A stretch of 64,000 nucleotides of DNA from JABFSA01 sp963827515 (GTDB lineage Bacteria > Acidobacteriota > Vicinamibacteria > Vicinamibacterales > UBA2999), in NCBI GenBank assembly GCA_963827515.1, contig CAWHBF010000034.1:19493-83492 (forward strand). Reading direction: 5' to 3'. A program made the translations under genes and the position numbers. Below are positions 26,149-35,604 of the stretch, piece by piece. A model generated the notes under the pieces. The model saw nothing but the letters and a program-made list of their open reading frames with translations. It did no database searches and was not told where the DNA came from. How positions within the stretch are numbered: position 1 is the stretch's first letter; each line of letters begins with the position of its first letter.

Positions 26149-26766
26149 CTAGTCGCGGGTCCGAGCAAAGGCGCGGTATTCCTTAGGCGAGTCCATGGTC
26201 TTCACGGTCTTCCAAGCGTGAATGGCGGCCGCCATCGTTGCCTCGGGGTTCGCGGCCATGAAATCGCTAAGGAAATTGATGTACCGGCCCGACGGCACTC
26301 GCGTGTACATCGTCTCGGGACGATTGAGGCAGACGTATTCCTTCACGAGGTCGCGATACGTGATGGGCGCCCCACGCGTCAGTTGAGCGTCGCGCCAGCG
26401 ATTGAGCCGATATCGCGCACCAGAGCGGCGCTTGAACGTACGATCGAGCCTCCGGGCTTCTCGCTCAAGGAACGCTTTGGTCTCGCGATCGTTCGTGTAG
26501 AGGATGACAGGCAGATCGAGTCGGAGCCCACGGTCAACGTCCTTGGTGCCCGACCGTGACAAATCTCGTTTCGTGGGGCTCATGACCTTGCCATGGGCGA
26601 GGAAGTGCCTGATAGCCTTCTCGAGCTCGTCTTTCCGCAGCTTGTGGGCAGATGGAAGACCGAGAGACTGCGCAAATCTCTTGATCTCCGTTGCATACCA
26701 ATAGCCGTGGTCGAACTGGCGAAGGGTCATTTCCTTCGAGAGCTTGCTCTTAGTCACTTTCGGCAT
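26149..26766 (-). CDS. SAP-domain protein (cassette gene)
   Basis: 205 residues from the ATG at 26766. A SAP-like helix-extended loop-helix lies at residues ~18-55: EIKRFAQSLGLPSAHKLRKD and ELEKAIRHFL. The rest includes DLPVILYTNDRETKAFLERE and YRDLVKEYVCLNRPE with many basic residues. SAP domains bind nucleic acid. The closest type is the SAP-domain proteins of unknown role found as mobile cargo. Between attC sites at 26013 and 26785. Confidence 0.72.
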   Translation of the reverse strand: MPKVTKSKLSKEMTLRQFDHGYWYATEIKRFAQSLGLPSAHKLRKDELEKAIRHFLAHGKVMSPTKRDLSRSGTKDVDRGLRLDLPVILYTNDRETKAFLEREARRLDRTFKRRSGARYRLNRWRDAQLTRGAPITYRDLVKEYVCLNRPETMYTRVPSGRYINFLSDFMAANPEATMAAAIHAWKTVKTMDSPKEYRAFARTRD

Positions 26767-26784
26767 AGGACGCGTAGCGGATCC

Positions 26785-26868
26785 GCCTAACGTTTCAAAT
26801 GAGCCGCGCGTCACGGCAACACGATCGCACGGACCGTTGGACGCGTCGGCTCCATTGGGATGTTAGAC
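26785..26868 (-). other. attC site
   Basis: 84 bases, GCCTAAC to GTTAGAC. Arms AAATGAGCCGCGCGTC and GACGCGTCGGCTCCATT. The TAA of the interrupted methyltransferase overlaps its R'' box. Confidence 0.9.
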
Positions 26869-26932
26869 CGCATGCTTCACGAATCGCAGAACCTCGAACG
26901 CTTTCCCCGCAGGCAGCGACTCGGTGCGCCGG

Positions 26933-27984
26933 CTAGTGGACCGTACTCACTGAAGTACTACCAATTCGACGGGCCGGGTTGCGATAGGCCCAGCGGATCG
27001 GCTTCGGGGCTTTGTTGTAGCGATGGATATATCGACGGATCTTGCGAGCCAGGTCGGCGACGGACGTAAAGATGCCGCGCGCGAGCAGGTCTCGCTCGAT
27101 CTTCGAAAACCAGAGTTCGATTGGTTGAGCCACGACGAATAGGTCGGCGTGAAATGCAGGCGCACGTTCGGATGCTCGAGCAAGAAGGTGCGCACGGCTT
27201 GGGTCTTATGGGTCGAGAGATTGTCCGCGATCACGTGAATCGCCCGCCGCTTCGGCTCACTGGCGACGATATCACCGAGGAAGTCGACAAACGCGGCGCT
27301 GGTGTGCCGCGGCACGGTCTGCCCGAGCACCTCGCCCGACTGGGTATTCAGCGCGGCGAAGAGCGACAGCGTGCCATGCCGGTAGTACTCGAAGCCATGT
27401 CGCTCGGCGCGCCCGGGCGACAGCGGCAGCACCGGATCGAGCCGGTCCAGCGCCTGAATCGCCGTCTTCTCGTCGACGGCAAAGACCGCCGCGTGGTCCG
27501 GCGGATTGACGTAAAGGCCGATCACGTCGGCGGCCTTGGGCTCGAAGTCGGGATCGTCCGACTGCATGTAGCGCTCGAACCGGTGCGGTTGGAGGCCCGC
27601 GCGCTGCCACGCTTTCGCCACGAGGTTGTGATGAATCTTGAGCACCCGCCCCAGTTTGCGGGTACTCCAGTGCGTGCTGCCATCAGGCGGCGGCTGCTGC
27701 GTCTTCGCCAAAATGCGCGCTTCCATGGTCGGCGTCAGGATCGTCGGCGGCTGACCGCGATACCGGGGCCGCAGACCGTCCAGCCGATCGGCCAGGAAGC
27801 GGCGGCGCCAACGATTGATGTAGTCGCGATAGCACGGGACCGTCGCTTCAATCGTCGAGTACGAGTCGCCATTGGCCAGCATCAGAATCACCCGCGCGCG
27901 GCGCGCGTCCTCCGCGCGGATCTTGAGACTACGTACGCGGCGTTCGAGCTCGGTTCGTTCATCGGTCGTCAACGTCAGCGCCAT
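26933..27984 (-). CDS. IS630-family transposase, one frameshift
   Basis: From the ATG at 27984: MALTLTTDERTELERRV, a helix-turn-helix region around YSTIEATVPCYRDYINRWRR, then the DDE core: VFAVDEKTAIQ (first Asp), IHVIADNLSTHKT (second Asp), FTPTYSSWLNQ-IELWFSKIERD (Glu). A one-base shift near 27125 separates the last two. The stop TAG is formed at the element end. About 350 residues, normal for the family. Confidence 0.88.
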
Positions 27985-28031
27985 ATGGCGCCAAACAGTA
28001 CCAGGTACTGCTTCAGTCAGGTACAAGCCAC
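26936..28031 (-). mobile_element. IS630-type insertion sequence
   Basis: 1096 bases flanked by TA dinucleotides (26934-26935 and 28032-28033), the IS630 target duplication. Terminal inverted repeats: left GTGGACCGTACTCACTGAAG, right (reverse complement) GTGGCTTGTACCTGACTGAA. Inserted in a cassette methyltransferase. Confidence 0.85.
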
Positions 28032-28617
28032 TAGTCACCGTGAGCCCCGCGCCATGGGCCGCAGTCACGAGCGCCTCGGGTTCGACAAAGCGAAACAGCG
28101 ACTCCAACGACCTCAAGCTGACGAATGGGGTCGGCGTGACCGCTGGACTCGTGGCGGATGGCGACTGCGGTACGACGCTCAGAACGCCACCGGGCTTCAG
28201 CGCTGAGGCCACGCGTGGAACCAGCAAGGGCCACTCCACATACTCCAAGACGAGTCCCGCGTGAACCAGATCGAACGCCTCAGGCTCGAGGAACGACGTC
28301 GGCCAAATCAGCGCACTGGACGTCAAGTGCAAAACCAGGATTCGGAAACCGTTCGCCAAGCCGAAGCAGATACGCTGGATTCAGATCGACAACGGTAACG
28401 CGGGACGTGACCTCCGGATTGACCCGTTCCAATCCGTTCCCTGTTGAACAGCCGAGCACGAGCATCGTCCGCGGTCTAACGGACTCCAATACATCGCCCA
28501 TGAGCCGACTGAGCACTGGTCGCTGATTGACCGTCGGACTGCTCATGTGGCCAACGTAGTCCACCTTCGGGAATGTCAAGCCATGGATTGCGCATCTTCG
28601 TCGTGATCAGCCTGACC

Positions 28618-28717
28618 GTCTAACGCCCTGCCGCTCAGCCGCGAGCGGCGCAACTAACCGTCACGACCTACCCCAGACCTGCCGCGCCGATCGTCGGCTG
28701 CAGCGGCCGGTTAGACG
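28618..28717 (-). other. attC site
   Basis: 100 bases, GTCTAAC to GTTAGAC. Arms GCCGCTCAGCCGCGAGCGGC and GATCGTCGGCTGCAGCGGC. Confidence 0.9.
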
Positions 28718-28740
28718 GCGTGCGGAACGCCATTGCCCTT

Positions 28741-30267
28741 TACGGGACCCGACAGACAAAGTTCGCCGATCGTCGATGCTGCCCCTGCCGGTATATGTCG
28801 CAACTTGTGGAAAGGGACAGAGCGGGCGAGTGCGATCGACCTTGCCTTCCGTGCTGTGCGACGCGGTGATCCGATTTGGGCTCTGGTCTTTCTCGACCCA
28901 TCGTTCCAACACATCCATCTTGTCGAACGTGTTCGGACCCTCCCCACCCCGGCAATGGTTCATTCCCGGCATCATGAAAAGGCGGACAGCGGTGGCGGCC
29001 CTTTCTTCACCGCCCATGAGCGTGACGATCTTGTTGTAGTAATTGACACTGCTCAACGGCGGGACCAGCTGATCGTTCCAGCCGCGGTACATGAGGAGTT
29101 TTCCGCCACGGTCGAAGAAGGCCCTCAAGATCAGGATCAGTCACATTGAAAATCTGACCCGCGGCCGCATCAGCGAGCGCAGACGCCCTGTCGAATGTCA
29201 GTGTCCGGTAGTCCCACATCGAGTCGTTAAAAACGACATACTTGAAAAACTCAACTGCCTCACGCGCAGGCTCAGGACCGGCCACACTCGCCCACGCAAG
29301 CTCGCTGCCTGGCTGTAGCCCTGGAAAGATCTCCTGCTTCGTTTGCGGGTTCGTCAAAGGCGAACAGATTCTCCTGGCAGCCTCGACCTGAGGAGCGGTC
29401 AAGCATGAAGCCGTGTCGCCCTGTCTGCACTCGAGCCTTCCCGGATCAAAGCCGCGCTGCGCGGGCCGATCGATCAGGCCGTCCTTCAACCCGTCACGTG
29501 CGTCGCACGCGTCGAGTGCGGCTGCGTGGATCAGGGAATACTTCGTTGGTGGGATGTAGGAAGCATCGTCACGGTGGACAGCCTGTGCGACCCATAATTC
29601 CCACGGTCAATTGATCGGTCCGGTAGTTGACCGGCGCGCCTGCGATAATGCCATCGTAGTCGGCCGGGAACCGGAGGGCCTCCATCAAGCCTTGCCGACC
29701 GCCGGTTGAACACCCATTCCAGTACAGAGCAGTCCTTGGACCGTCGCCGAGGTACGCGGTAGCGATAGCCTTTGCGGCGACAGTCATCTGGTGAACTGCG
29801 CGGTAGCCGTAGTCCACGAGCTTTTCCGGGTGGCTCGGTGCAAATGAAGCTGTGTTCCCGACGTGTCCGGTGTCAGTCGCAGCCGTCGCGTATCCGCTCG
29901 CCAGAGCTGCGCCAAGTGCGGGGTACGGAATCACACCGGCCCACGCGCCGTTTCCGACGGACTGCAGTTTGCCGTTCCACCCCAGCATTGGCAGCCAGAC
30001 TTCGATCTTGATTTCAGAATCGGTGGTCGGCGTCAAAGACGCGGTCACACGGCAGAACGCCGGAAGGTTGGCAAGTACGGGGTCTGGCGCGCCTGCGGGC
30101 GAACCTGGAGGCGTAAACGTCCCCGGTGGAACCGCTGCCGCCGAAGTAACCCTGGCATTCGGAAGCACACGCGTCGCGATGTCCTCACATTGACCCGCAT
30201 AACTTGGCTCGGCGCCAAGCACTACGCTCGTAAGTACCGCCGCAACCGCCATGGTCTTTCCACTCAT
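28741..30267 (-). pseudogene. exported tannase/feruloyl-esterase-like protein, several frameshifts (cassette gene)
   Basis: Start ATG 30267; signal peptide ends PSYAG. Family marks: LPAFCRVTASLTP, GYRAVHQMTVAAKAI, nucleophile elbow WNGCSTGGRQGL, FPADYDGIIAGAPVNY, then in a second frame WELWVAQAVHRDDASYIPP and AALDACDARDGLKDGL, then RAFFDRGGKLLMYRGWND and MMPGMNHCRGGEG, ending NFVCRVP with TAA at 28741. Changes of one base near 29600, 29132 and 28760 are needed. About 505 residues if repaired. It is paralogous to 9564-11063 but far diverged. Confidence 0.75.
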
Positions 30268-30304
30268 TCGTCGTGCCCCCCGTTCCTGAGCTACTTCACA
30301 CGCC

Positions 30305-30376
30305 ATCTAACGTGCCGCTTCAGCCGCGGCGGCTCATGATCACACCGGCTGCCGACGGCTGCAAGCCCTGTTAGGC
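30305..30376 (-). other. attC site
   Basis: 72 bases, ATCTAAC to GTTAGGC. Arms CCGCTTCAGCCGCGGCGG and CTGCCGACGGCTGCAAG. The TAA of the next gene overlaps its R'' box. Confidence 0.88.
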
Positions 30377-30850
30377 CTCATCCTCAATCGGAGTGCCAGC
30401 CTGCAGATAGTCATAGATTTCAGCCTCCCACTCCTTTGAACCAACCGAGATGGCGACCAGCGCACCATCGGCATCCCGATACGCTTCGTGTGGAAAGGCA
30501 GTATTGGCCGCGAACCAAGTGGCCTCTTTGAGAGGCTCCTCCTCATGCCAGGTGGTCATGATCACTGCGTCTTCACCGTTGAGTCCTAGCTCGCTGGCTT
30601 CTCGATCAAACGCATCGTGAACGCGTTCGCAGTCTGGCCCCCAGGCGCAGACGCATCGTGCTCCGGCTCTGAGAAGCCAGCTCGCGTGCTCACGCAATGC
30701 TTGATCGGAAGAGTCACGGCCATCTGCTGCGAGAAGCAGGATGAATGTCTCCTCAGGAAATGGCGGAGCGGTGCGAATCGCGTTGAGAGTCGCGACGCTA
30801 ACCACCGACCACTTCCGACGTAGCACGAGATTCTGGTGAGGATCCGCCAT
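30371..30850 (-). CDS. DUF7684-like protein (cassette gene)
   Basis: 159 residues, soluble. Segments: FILLLAADGRDSSDQALREH, CVCAWGPDCERVHDAFDRE, VIMTTWHEEEPLKEATWFA and AISVGSKEWEAEIYDYL. I associate this with a small uncharacterised family often found as single-gene mobile cargo; family name uncertain. Intact and precisely bounded by attC sites at 30305 and 30865. Confidence 0.65.
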   Translation of the reverse strand: MADPHQNLVLRRKWSVVSVATLNAIRTAPPFPEETFILLLAADGRDSSDQALREHASWLLRAGARCVCAWGPDCERVHDAFDREASELGLNGEDAVIMTTWHEEEPLKEATWFAANTAFPHEAYRDADGALVAISVGSKEWEAEIYDYLQAGTPIEDEA

Positions 30851-30864
30851 CGAATTCCAGTGAG

Positions 30865-30962
30865 GCCTAACGCATTGCGGCTCACCTGCGGCGGCCGCGC
30901 AATTCAGAATCTGCTCGTCCCGATGATGATGCGGCCGCCGTCTGGTGCAGCCGCTGTTAGGC
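30865..30962 (-). other. attC site
   Basis: 98 bases, GCCTAAC to GTTAGGC. Arms TTGCGGCTCACCTGCGGCGG and CCGTCTGGTGCAGCCGC, a third arm family. Confidence 0.9.
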
Positions 30963-31001
30963 GGCCCTCGCGCACATGGCTCGCTGAAGTCGGACCCTCA
31001 A

Positions 31002-32228
31002 TCATCGACTGCGGTCGTTGACGGCCTGACGGCTGATCTCGCTGAGTTTGACAGTTCCGGTCTGACGCATGATCGTCGTCAGTTCTCGGCGAAGAATCTC
31101 AAGCACCGCCTCCACGCCGGGCCGGCCGAACGCCGCTAACCCCCACACATACGGCCGCCCGATGCACACAGCTCGTGCACCCAGCGCCAGCGCCTTGAAA
31201 ATGTCGGTGCCTCGCCGAAATCCTCCATCGACGAGCACAGGGATGCGTCCGGCCGCGCCTGCGACCACTTCCGTCAGACTCTCAATCGTCGCACGGCCGC
31301 TTTCTTCAGCGCGACCGCCATGGTTCGACACAATCACTCCATCGATGCCATGGTCCACGGCCAAGGCTGCATCCTCACTCGTGACGATTCCTTTCAGGAT
31401 GATCTTCATGCTTGTCGTGTCGCGCAGGCGCTTGACGAAATCCCAATTCATGTCAAGCGGCTGCGAAGACCGCACGGCCGATATGTCCAACCCGGCGAAC
31501 ATCGGCTTCCGCGCGACCATCGCGTTGACGTTGTCGAGGCTCGACCCAAGCGGACCGGCGGGGTGACAGGCGCTGCACTGACCAGAATCACGGCGCTGCC
31601 CTCGCGCCTGAGTCTCACGGTTCGAGCCGCCCTGCAGGTCGAGGGTCAGCGCCAGCACCGAGCAGCCAGCGGTTTCCGCTCGCTTGACGAGGGCACGCCC
31701 CACGGACCACTGGTCCGTGGGGTAAAGCTGATACCAGACCGGTTCACCACGTGCAGCGATTACCTCCTCGACGCCGGTCGACGACATGGTCGAGAGAATC
31801 TGTAGGTGCTTGCGCGAGCGAGCGGCCTGCGCGCTGGCAATCTCGCCGTCAGAATGGAACGCCTTTTGAGCGCTCACGGGCGCCATAACGATCGGGGAGT
31901 CCCAAGTCGTCCCGAACAGGGTCACGGACATGTCGATGGCGCGCACGTCAATCAGTCGCCGCGCCCGAAGTTGGTATCGTTCGAACCCCTCGCGATTTGC
32001 CCGGAGCGTGGTGTCGTCGTCGACGCCAGTCGCCATATAGGCGAAGTGGGCCGGTGACAGTTTTTGACGAGCCACGGCCTCGAAGTCGAACACGTTCAAA
32101 GCGAGGTCCGGTGACGCAATCAGCCCAGGGTCCTGTGCGAAAAGCGACGGCAACAAACGAGGAGTTATCAGAAGCGGACTCGCCGCAAGGAACTGCAGAA
32201 ACCGCCGCCGAGACCTCTCGTCGTGCAT
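31002..32228 (-). CDS. Tat-exported FMN-dependent alpha-hydroxy-acid oxidase (cassette gene)
   Basis: 408 residues from the ATG at 32228. Twin-arginine signal SRRRFLQFLAASPLL at residues ~6-20. FMN-binding TIM barrel: FDFEAVARQKLSPAHFAYMA, the Tyr-Gln of WYQLYP, ALTLDLQGGSNRE, the Lys of IILKGIVTSEDA, the catalytic-base His in DGVIVSNHGGR, and VLVDGGFRRGTDIFKALALG. Family members oxidise lactate, glycolate or similar acids. A periplasmic location is suggested by the Tat signal. It is unusual as an integron cassette because of size and export. Confidence 0.88.
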   Translation of the reverse strand: MHDERSRRRFLQFLAASPLLITPRLLPSLFAQDPGLIASPDLALNVFDFEAVARQKLSPAHFAYMATGVDDDTTLRANREGFERYQLRARRLIDVRAIDMSVTLFGTTWDSPIVMAPVSAQKAFHSDGEIASAQAARSRKHLQILSTMSSTGVEEVIAARGEPVWYQLYPTDQWSVGRALVKRAETAGCSVLALTLDLQGGSNRETQARGQRRDSGQCSACHPAGPLGSSLDNVNAMVARKPMFAGLDISAVRSSQPLDMNWDFVKRLRDTTSMKIILKGIVTSEDAALAVDHGIDGVIVSNHGGRAEESGRATIESLTEVVAGAAGRIPVLVDGGFRRGTDIFKALALGARAVCIGRPYVWGLAAFGRPGVEAVLEILRRELTTIMRQTGTVKLSEISRQAVNDRSR

Positions 32229-32309
32229 TTGCGATGCCCCCGTTCGAGACCAGGTCATACCGCCCCTCTCTTTCTGTCCGGGTGAATTCTCGCGCGACTG
32301 AAGGAGCCC

Positions 32310-32392
32310 GCCTAACGCGCGGCTTGAGCCGCGCGCTACGGCGACATGATCGCATAGGACGGTGGGTGCGACGGCTCCAAGCGATGTTAGAC
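32310..32392 (-). other. attC site
   Basis: 83 bases, GCCTAAC to GTTAGAC. Arms CGGCTTGAGCCGCGCGC and GCGACGGCTCCAAGCG. Confidence 0.9.
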
Positions 32393-32580
32393 GGCGAGGG
32401 ATTCAAGCGCACCCCTCATCGAAGTAGTCAGAGTCGAGGCCCTTGATCCGCAATCCGCCGCCGAGTTGGCGTTCGCGGCCGATGGCGCCTGTCCTGCGAC
32501 AGCGGTTGGTGGCCGGCGCAGTCAGGCGCGATGCCCGGGATCGACAACGTGGCGGAAAAAGTTTCAGGCGAGGCTGGATC

Positions 32581-33891
32581 CTACCTCAGGTGCCGGCGCC
32601 GCCGGGTCGCGGCCCAGTACAGGGCCTGTCCGGCGGCCGCGGTGATCGCCGCGTCACGGGCCTGCGGTAGCGTGACATGGGTGAGCAGCCACGCGATGAG
32701 CGCCAGCGCGATGAAGGCGACCAGCGTCCCGGCCGGAGCGACGAACGCCGCAGGGGTCACGTCGGTCCGGCGGCGCAGCGTCGGGAGCGCCGCGCACGTC
32801 CCCGCATAGACGAGGAGCCTGGCGATCACGCTGACGGTCAGGATGTAGACAAACGTGCCAGAAATGGTGAGCAGCAGCGCCAGCGCTGCGGTGGACAGGA
32901 TGGCGGCTTGCGGGGTATGAAAGCGCGCGTGCGTCGCACCAATCCACGGCGGCAGCTCGCCCCGCTGCGCCATGGCGAATGTGATGCGCGGCGCCACCAG
33001 CAGGATACCGTTCAGGTTGCCGAAGATGGAGACGATGGCGCCGACGGTCACCAGGGCGGCGCCCGCCGCGCCCAGAAAGCGGCCGGCGGCGTCGGCCAGC
33101 GGCCGCGTTGCGCTCGCGAGTGTCGGCAGCGTCCCGACCGCGACGATCTGGATGCCGATATAGAAGACGACGACAACGGCGAGCGCCAGCAGCATCGCGT
33201 AGGGAACGTCGCGGCGTGGGTCGCGGGCCTCGCCGCCGGCGACCGTCGCCTGCTCGAACGCGCTGAAGGCGTAGATCAGCAGCAGCACCGCGACCGAGAA
33301 ATCGCCGTAGCCGGGCAGCGGGCCCGGCGTGAACGCCGCAGGATCGAGAAAGAACATCCCCGCAACGACGAAGATCGCGAGCGGCACCAGCTTGGCCACG
33401 GTGAACACGTTGGTGACGACGGCGGCGTCGCGCACGCCGACCACATTCACTGCGGTGAGCGACACGACAATCAGCGTGATGATCCCGGCGCGGACGAGGC
33501 CCCCGCCCGCTGCCGGCACGAAGAACGTCAGATAGGCGAGCAGCACGTTGCAGTTCACGGCAAACGCCGTCGTCCGCGCCACCCACATCATCCAGCCGAC
33601 CTGAAAGCCGACCGCGGGACCGAACGCCTCACGAGCGTAGAGGTAGGGCCCCCCTGTCTGTGTGAATCGGCTCGCAACTTCGGCGAAGCACAGGATGATG
33701 AGCGCCACCGCGGCGCCGCAGACGATGAACGCGGCAATGCTGTAGACGCCGATCCGGCTGAAGGCTTCGGAAGGAAGACCGAAGATGCCGGCGCCGATGA
33801 TGCCGTTGACAGCGAGCGCGACGAGATCCCAGCGGCGAATGGCGCGGAGCAGCCCTTCGCTGGTCGGCTGGTCCGAAGTCGCTGCTTGCAT
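32581..33891 (-). CDS. APC-family amino-acid permease (cassette gene)
   Basis: 436 residues with about 12 membrane segments. APC signature at the N-terminus: LVALAVNGIIGAGIFGLPSE (helix 1 with the unwound GAGIF), then ASRFTQTGGPYLYAREAFGP, FSAFEQATVAGGEARDPRR (helix 6 region), and FGNLNGILLVAPRITFAMA (helix 8). Likely proton-coupled uptake of an amino acid or amine. A 188-base gap without a gene separates its stop from the attC at 32310. Confidence 0.87.
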   Translation of the reverse strand: MQAATSDQPTSEGLLRAIRRWDLVALAVNGIIGAGIFGLPSEAFSRIGVYSIAAFIVCGAAVALIILCFAEVASRFTQTGGPYLYAREAFGPAVGFQVGWMMWVARTTAFAVNCNVLLAYLTFFVPAAGGGLVRAGIITLIVVSLTAVNVVGVRDAAVVTNVFTVAKLVPLAIFVVAGMFFLDPAAFTPGPLPGYGDFSVAVLLLIYAFSAFEQATVAGGEARDPRRDVPYAMLLALAVVVVFYIGIQIVAVGTLPTLASATRPLADAAGRFLGAAGAALVTVGAIVSIFGNLNGILLVAPRITFAMAQRGELPPWIGATHARFHTPQAAILSTAALALLLTISGTFVYILTVSVIARLLVYAGTCAALPTLRRRTDVTPAAFVAPAGTLVAFIALALIAWLLTHVTLPQARDAAITAAAGQALYWAATRRRRHLR

Positions 33892-34038
33892 CCGCGTCGG
33901 CGAATCCCCCTATTTCGAATCAGCGGTGCCGTAGCCCCTCGCCGACTCTCCGATGAGCCTGTAGCAAGGGAATTTCAATCTCACGCTGCGTCGGAAAAGC
34001 CATTGCCGGTATTGAACTCCGCCACCGATTACCGAGCC

Positions 34039-34120
34039 GTCTAACGACGCGCGCTGAGCCGCGCGCCGCTGCGACATGTTACAGCGGAGGCGGGCGCGAC
34101 GGCTCCAGCGGGTGTTAGCG
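34039..34120 (-). other. attC site
   Basis: 82 bases, GTCTAAC to GTTAGCG. Arms GCGCTGAGCCGCGCGCCG and GGCGCGACGGCTCCAGCG. Right core departs from RRRY at its end. Confidence 0.8.
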
Positions 34121-34693
34121 GCTCGCGGGCGGCACGATACCGTTCATCCGGAGGTATACGACCAGCTGACCGTAGTGGTCCGAGGCGTGCCAGACGGCGA
34201 GCGTCGTGAGCCCCAGGCGCGTGCTCGTACCGCCGTACGGTCCGCCCGCGGGTTCCAGCGCATTGGCCGGCGTCATTGTCCGTAGTACGCGCCCTGCGTA
34301 CGCGAACGATTCGCGCAAGTAGGCCATCAGCTCCGTTTTCGTCGTGGCCGCATGCGGTCCGCCGGTCTCGCACGCCGCGGGAGGCTCCTTCTTCTCGATT
34401 TCATTGAAAAACGCGAAGTTGCCGCACGCCACGTGCTTGACTTGCTCGCCAAACGTCCGGACGTCCTTGAACGCACCGTCGGTCGGCTTGAACCCGTACG
34501 ACGCGGCCGGCATGGCATCGGCGAGCGCGATGAACGACTGCTCGATCATCGCGAACGACTGCCCGACGGTGGTGGCCATTGGGTCCACGCGTTCCTGACC
34601 AACCATGTGAGCAGGGAACGTCAGAAAAGCGGCGATAGCAAGCACCGTGGTGAAGCGCTGACATCGCTTCGTTCCCTGAAACAGGTGCGGCAT
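34115..34693 (-). CDS. exported DinB-like four-helix protein (cassette gene)
   Basis: 192 residues. Signal peptide ends HMVGQE (residue ~33). DinB/YfiT pattern: FAMIEQSFIALADAMPAASY, GFKPTDGAFKDVRTFGEQVKH (helix 2 with metal-ligand His in QVKHVA), and LAVWHASDHYGQLVVYLR carrying the H-x3-H pair. Metal-dependent DinB proteins are often transferases or hydrolases using small thiols; this one is exported, so its partner is unclear. The TAA lies in the attC site. Confidence 0.85.
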   Translation of the reverse strand: MPHLFQGTKRCQRFTTVLAIAAFLTFPAHMVGQERVDPMATTVGQSFAMIEQSFIALADAMPAASYGFKPTDGAFKDVRTFGEQVKHVACGNFAFFNEIEKKEPPAACETGGPHAATTKTELMAYLRESFAYAGRVLRTMTPANALEPAGGPYGGTSTRLGLTTLAVWHASDHYGQLVVYLRMNGIVPPASR

Positions 34694-34711
34694 TGTCGCA
34701 ACTCCTTGTCC

Positions 34712-34795
34712 GGCTAACGCGAGAAACGAGCCGCGCGTCGCGGCGACATGAGCGCAGAGACCGTGAGAAGCGTCGGCTCCATTTCGATGTTAGCC
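34712..34795 (-). other. attC site
   Basis: 84 bases, GGCTAAC to GTTAGCC. Arms GAAACGAGCCGCGCGTC and GAAGCGTCGGCTCCATTTC. Confidence 0.9.
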
Positions 34796-35248
34796 AGCTT
34801 CTGGGACGCCCCGATACAGCGCATCAGAGTCGTCGATGATTGCTTGAAGAAAACCGCCGAGAGAGGTAGCAACCAGCCGGTCCTCGTTGTCGCCCGTAAT
34901 CATGTAGACGGTCGAATTGAGAGGCTGCCCGGAAAAATCGAAGGCGTACCACCATGACTCGATGCTGTGATCAGCAAACAACACAGCTTCTGGGAGCCGA
35001 GACTTCGCCGACGCTGGTTCGTCAGAAACACGCCTCCATTCCGACAAATGCCAGAACCGCACAAACCCGTTTTCCACGGGTGTTGCTTCGTCTGACCCGT
35101 CAAACGAGGCCAGCAACGTCCTCACGTCGTCCGGAAGGGTAATACGAAGGCGCCGCTCCGTGTCGCTGATGACGGCTGCGGTTGGCTTCGGACTGGCACT
35201 CCCTCCAAGCAATTCCGCCACTCGCCGAAGTTGCTGATTCAATTGCAT
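34790..35248 (-). CDS. SMI1/KNR4-family protein (cassette gene)
   Basis: 152 residues. Family pattern: ISDTERRLRITLPDDVRTLLAS, FDGSDEATPVENGFVRFWHLSE, VLFADHSIESWWYAFDF and LGGFLQAIIDD. Second and unrelated-in-sequence member of the superfamily in this array (other at 23933-24459). Likely an immunity-type or regulatory cytoplasmic protein. TAA overlaps the attC. Confidence 0.8.
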   Translation of the reverse strand: MQLNQQLRRVAELLGGSASPKPTAAVISDTERRLRITLPDDVRTLLASFDGSDEATPVENGFVRFWHLSEWRRVSDEPASAKSRLPEAVLFADHSIESWWYAFDFSGQPLNSTVYMITGDNEDRLVATSLGGFLQAIIDDSDALYRGVPEAG

Positions 35249-35261
35249 TCGAGAAATGTCT

Positions 35262-35332
35262 GGCTAACGATCGCGGCTCACCAGCGGCTGCACAAAAGGC
35301 ACACAGCCGTCTGGTGCAGCCGCTTGTTGGGC
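35262..35332 (-). other. attC site
   Basis: 71 bases, GGCTAAC to GTTGGGC. Arms CGGCTCACCAGCGGCTG and AGCCGTCTGGTGCAGCCG. Confidence 0.88.
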
Positions 35333-35358
35333 TGCCCGGCCGGGTCTAGAATGGCTAC

Positions 35359-35604
35359 ATGACGTCCCGAGCGCAAGAACTTCTTCGAGAAGCCTTGACG
35401 TTGCCCGTTGAAGAACGCGCCGACGTAGCCGCTGAGCTGCTGGCCAGCCTCGACGAGGCACCGGCAGAGAATGCTGCGGAAGTCGAAGCCGCCTGGGCCC
35501 ATGAAATCGAGCGACGGGCCCGACGTGTGATGAATGGTGAATCGGCCGGTGAACCGTGGGAGGACGTGCGTGCGCGCGTTGTCCAGCGGCTGACCGAGCG
35601 ATGA
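35359..35604 (+). CDS. addiction-module antitoxin, Unstab_antitox type (cassette gene)
   Basis: 81 residues, mostly helical: AQELLREALTLPVEERADVA, AELLASLDE, EVEAAWAHEIERRARRV and WEDVRARVVQRL, the pattern of short antitoxins paired with ParE/RelE toxins. It overlaps the toxin start by 4 bases (ATGA). The pair faces the opposite way to all other cassettes and so must use its own promoter in the 35333-35358 stretch or within the attC. Confidence 0.85.
   Translation: MTSRAQELLREALTLPVEERADVAAELLASLDEAPAENAAEVEAAWAHEIERRARRVMNGESAGEPWEDVRARVVQRLTER

Larger units (their letters stand above)
26863..28579 (-). pseudogene. SAM-dependent methyltransferase interrupted by IS630 (cassette gene)
   Basis: N-terminal part 28032-28579: TMLVLGCSTGNGLERV (motif I), VTVVDLNPAYLLRLGERF, then after removing one C near 28302 LEPEAFDLVHAGLVLEYVEW and LKPGGVLSVV. 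It breaks off at ...GLTVTS. Deleting 26936-28031 plus one TA restores the frame: VTS then RRTESLPAGKAFEVLRFV and a stop at 26863 inside the attC site. So the uninterrupted gene was about 206 residues and a standard cassette. Confidence 0.8.

Noticed and set aside
32677..34044. 455-residue charged open frame on the plus strand
   Set aside because: Antisense to the APC permease; composition (Arg, Asp, Gln, His) is that of a shadow frame.
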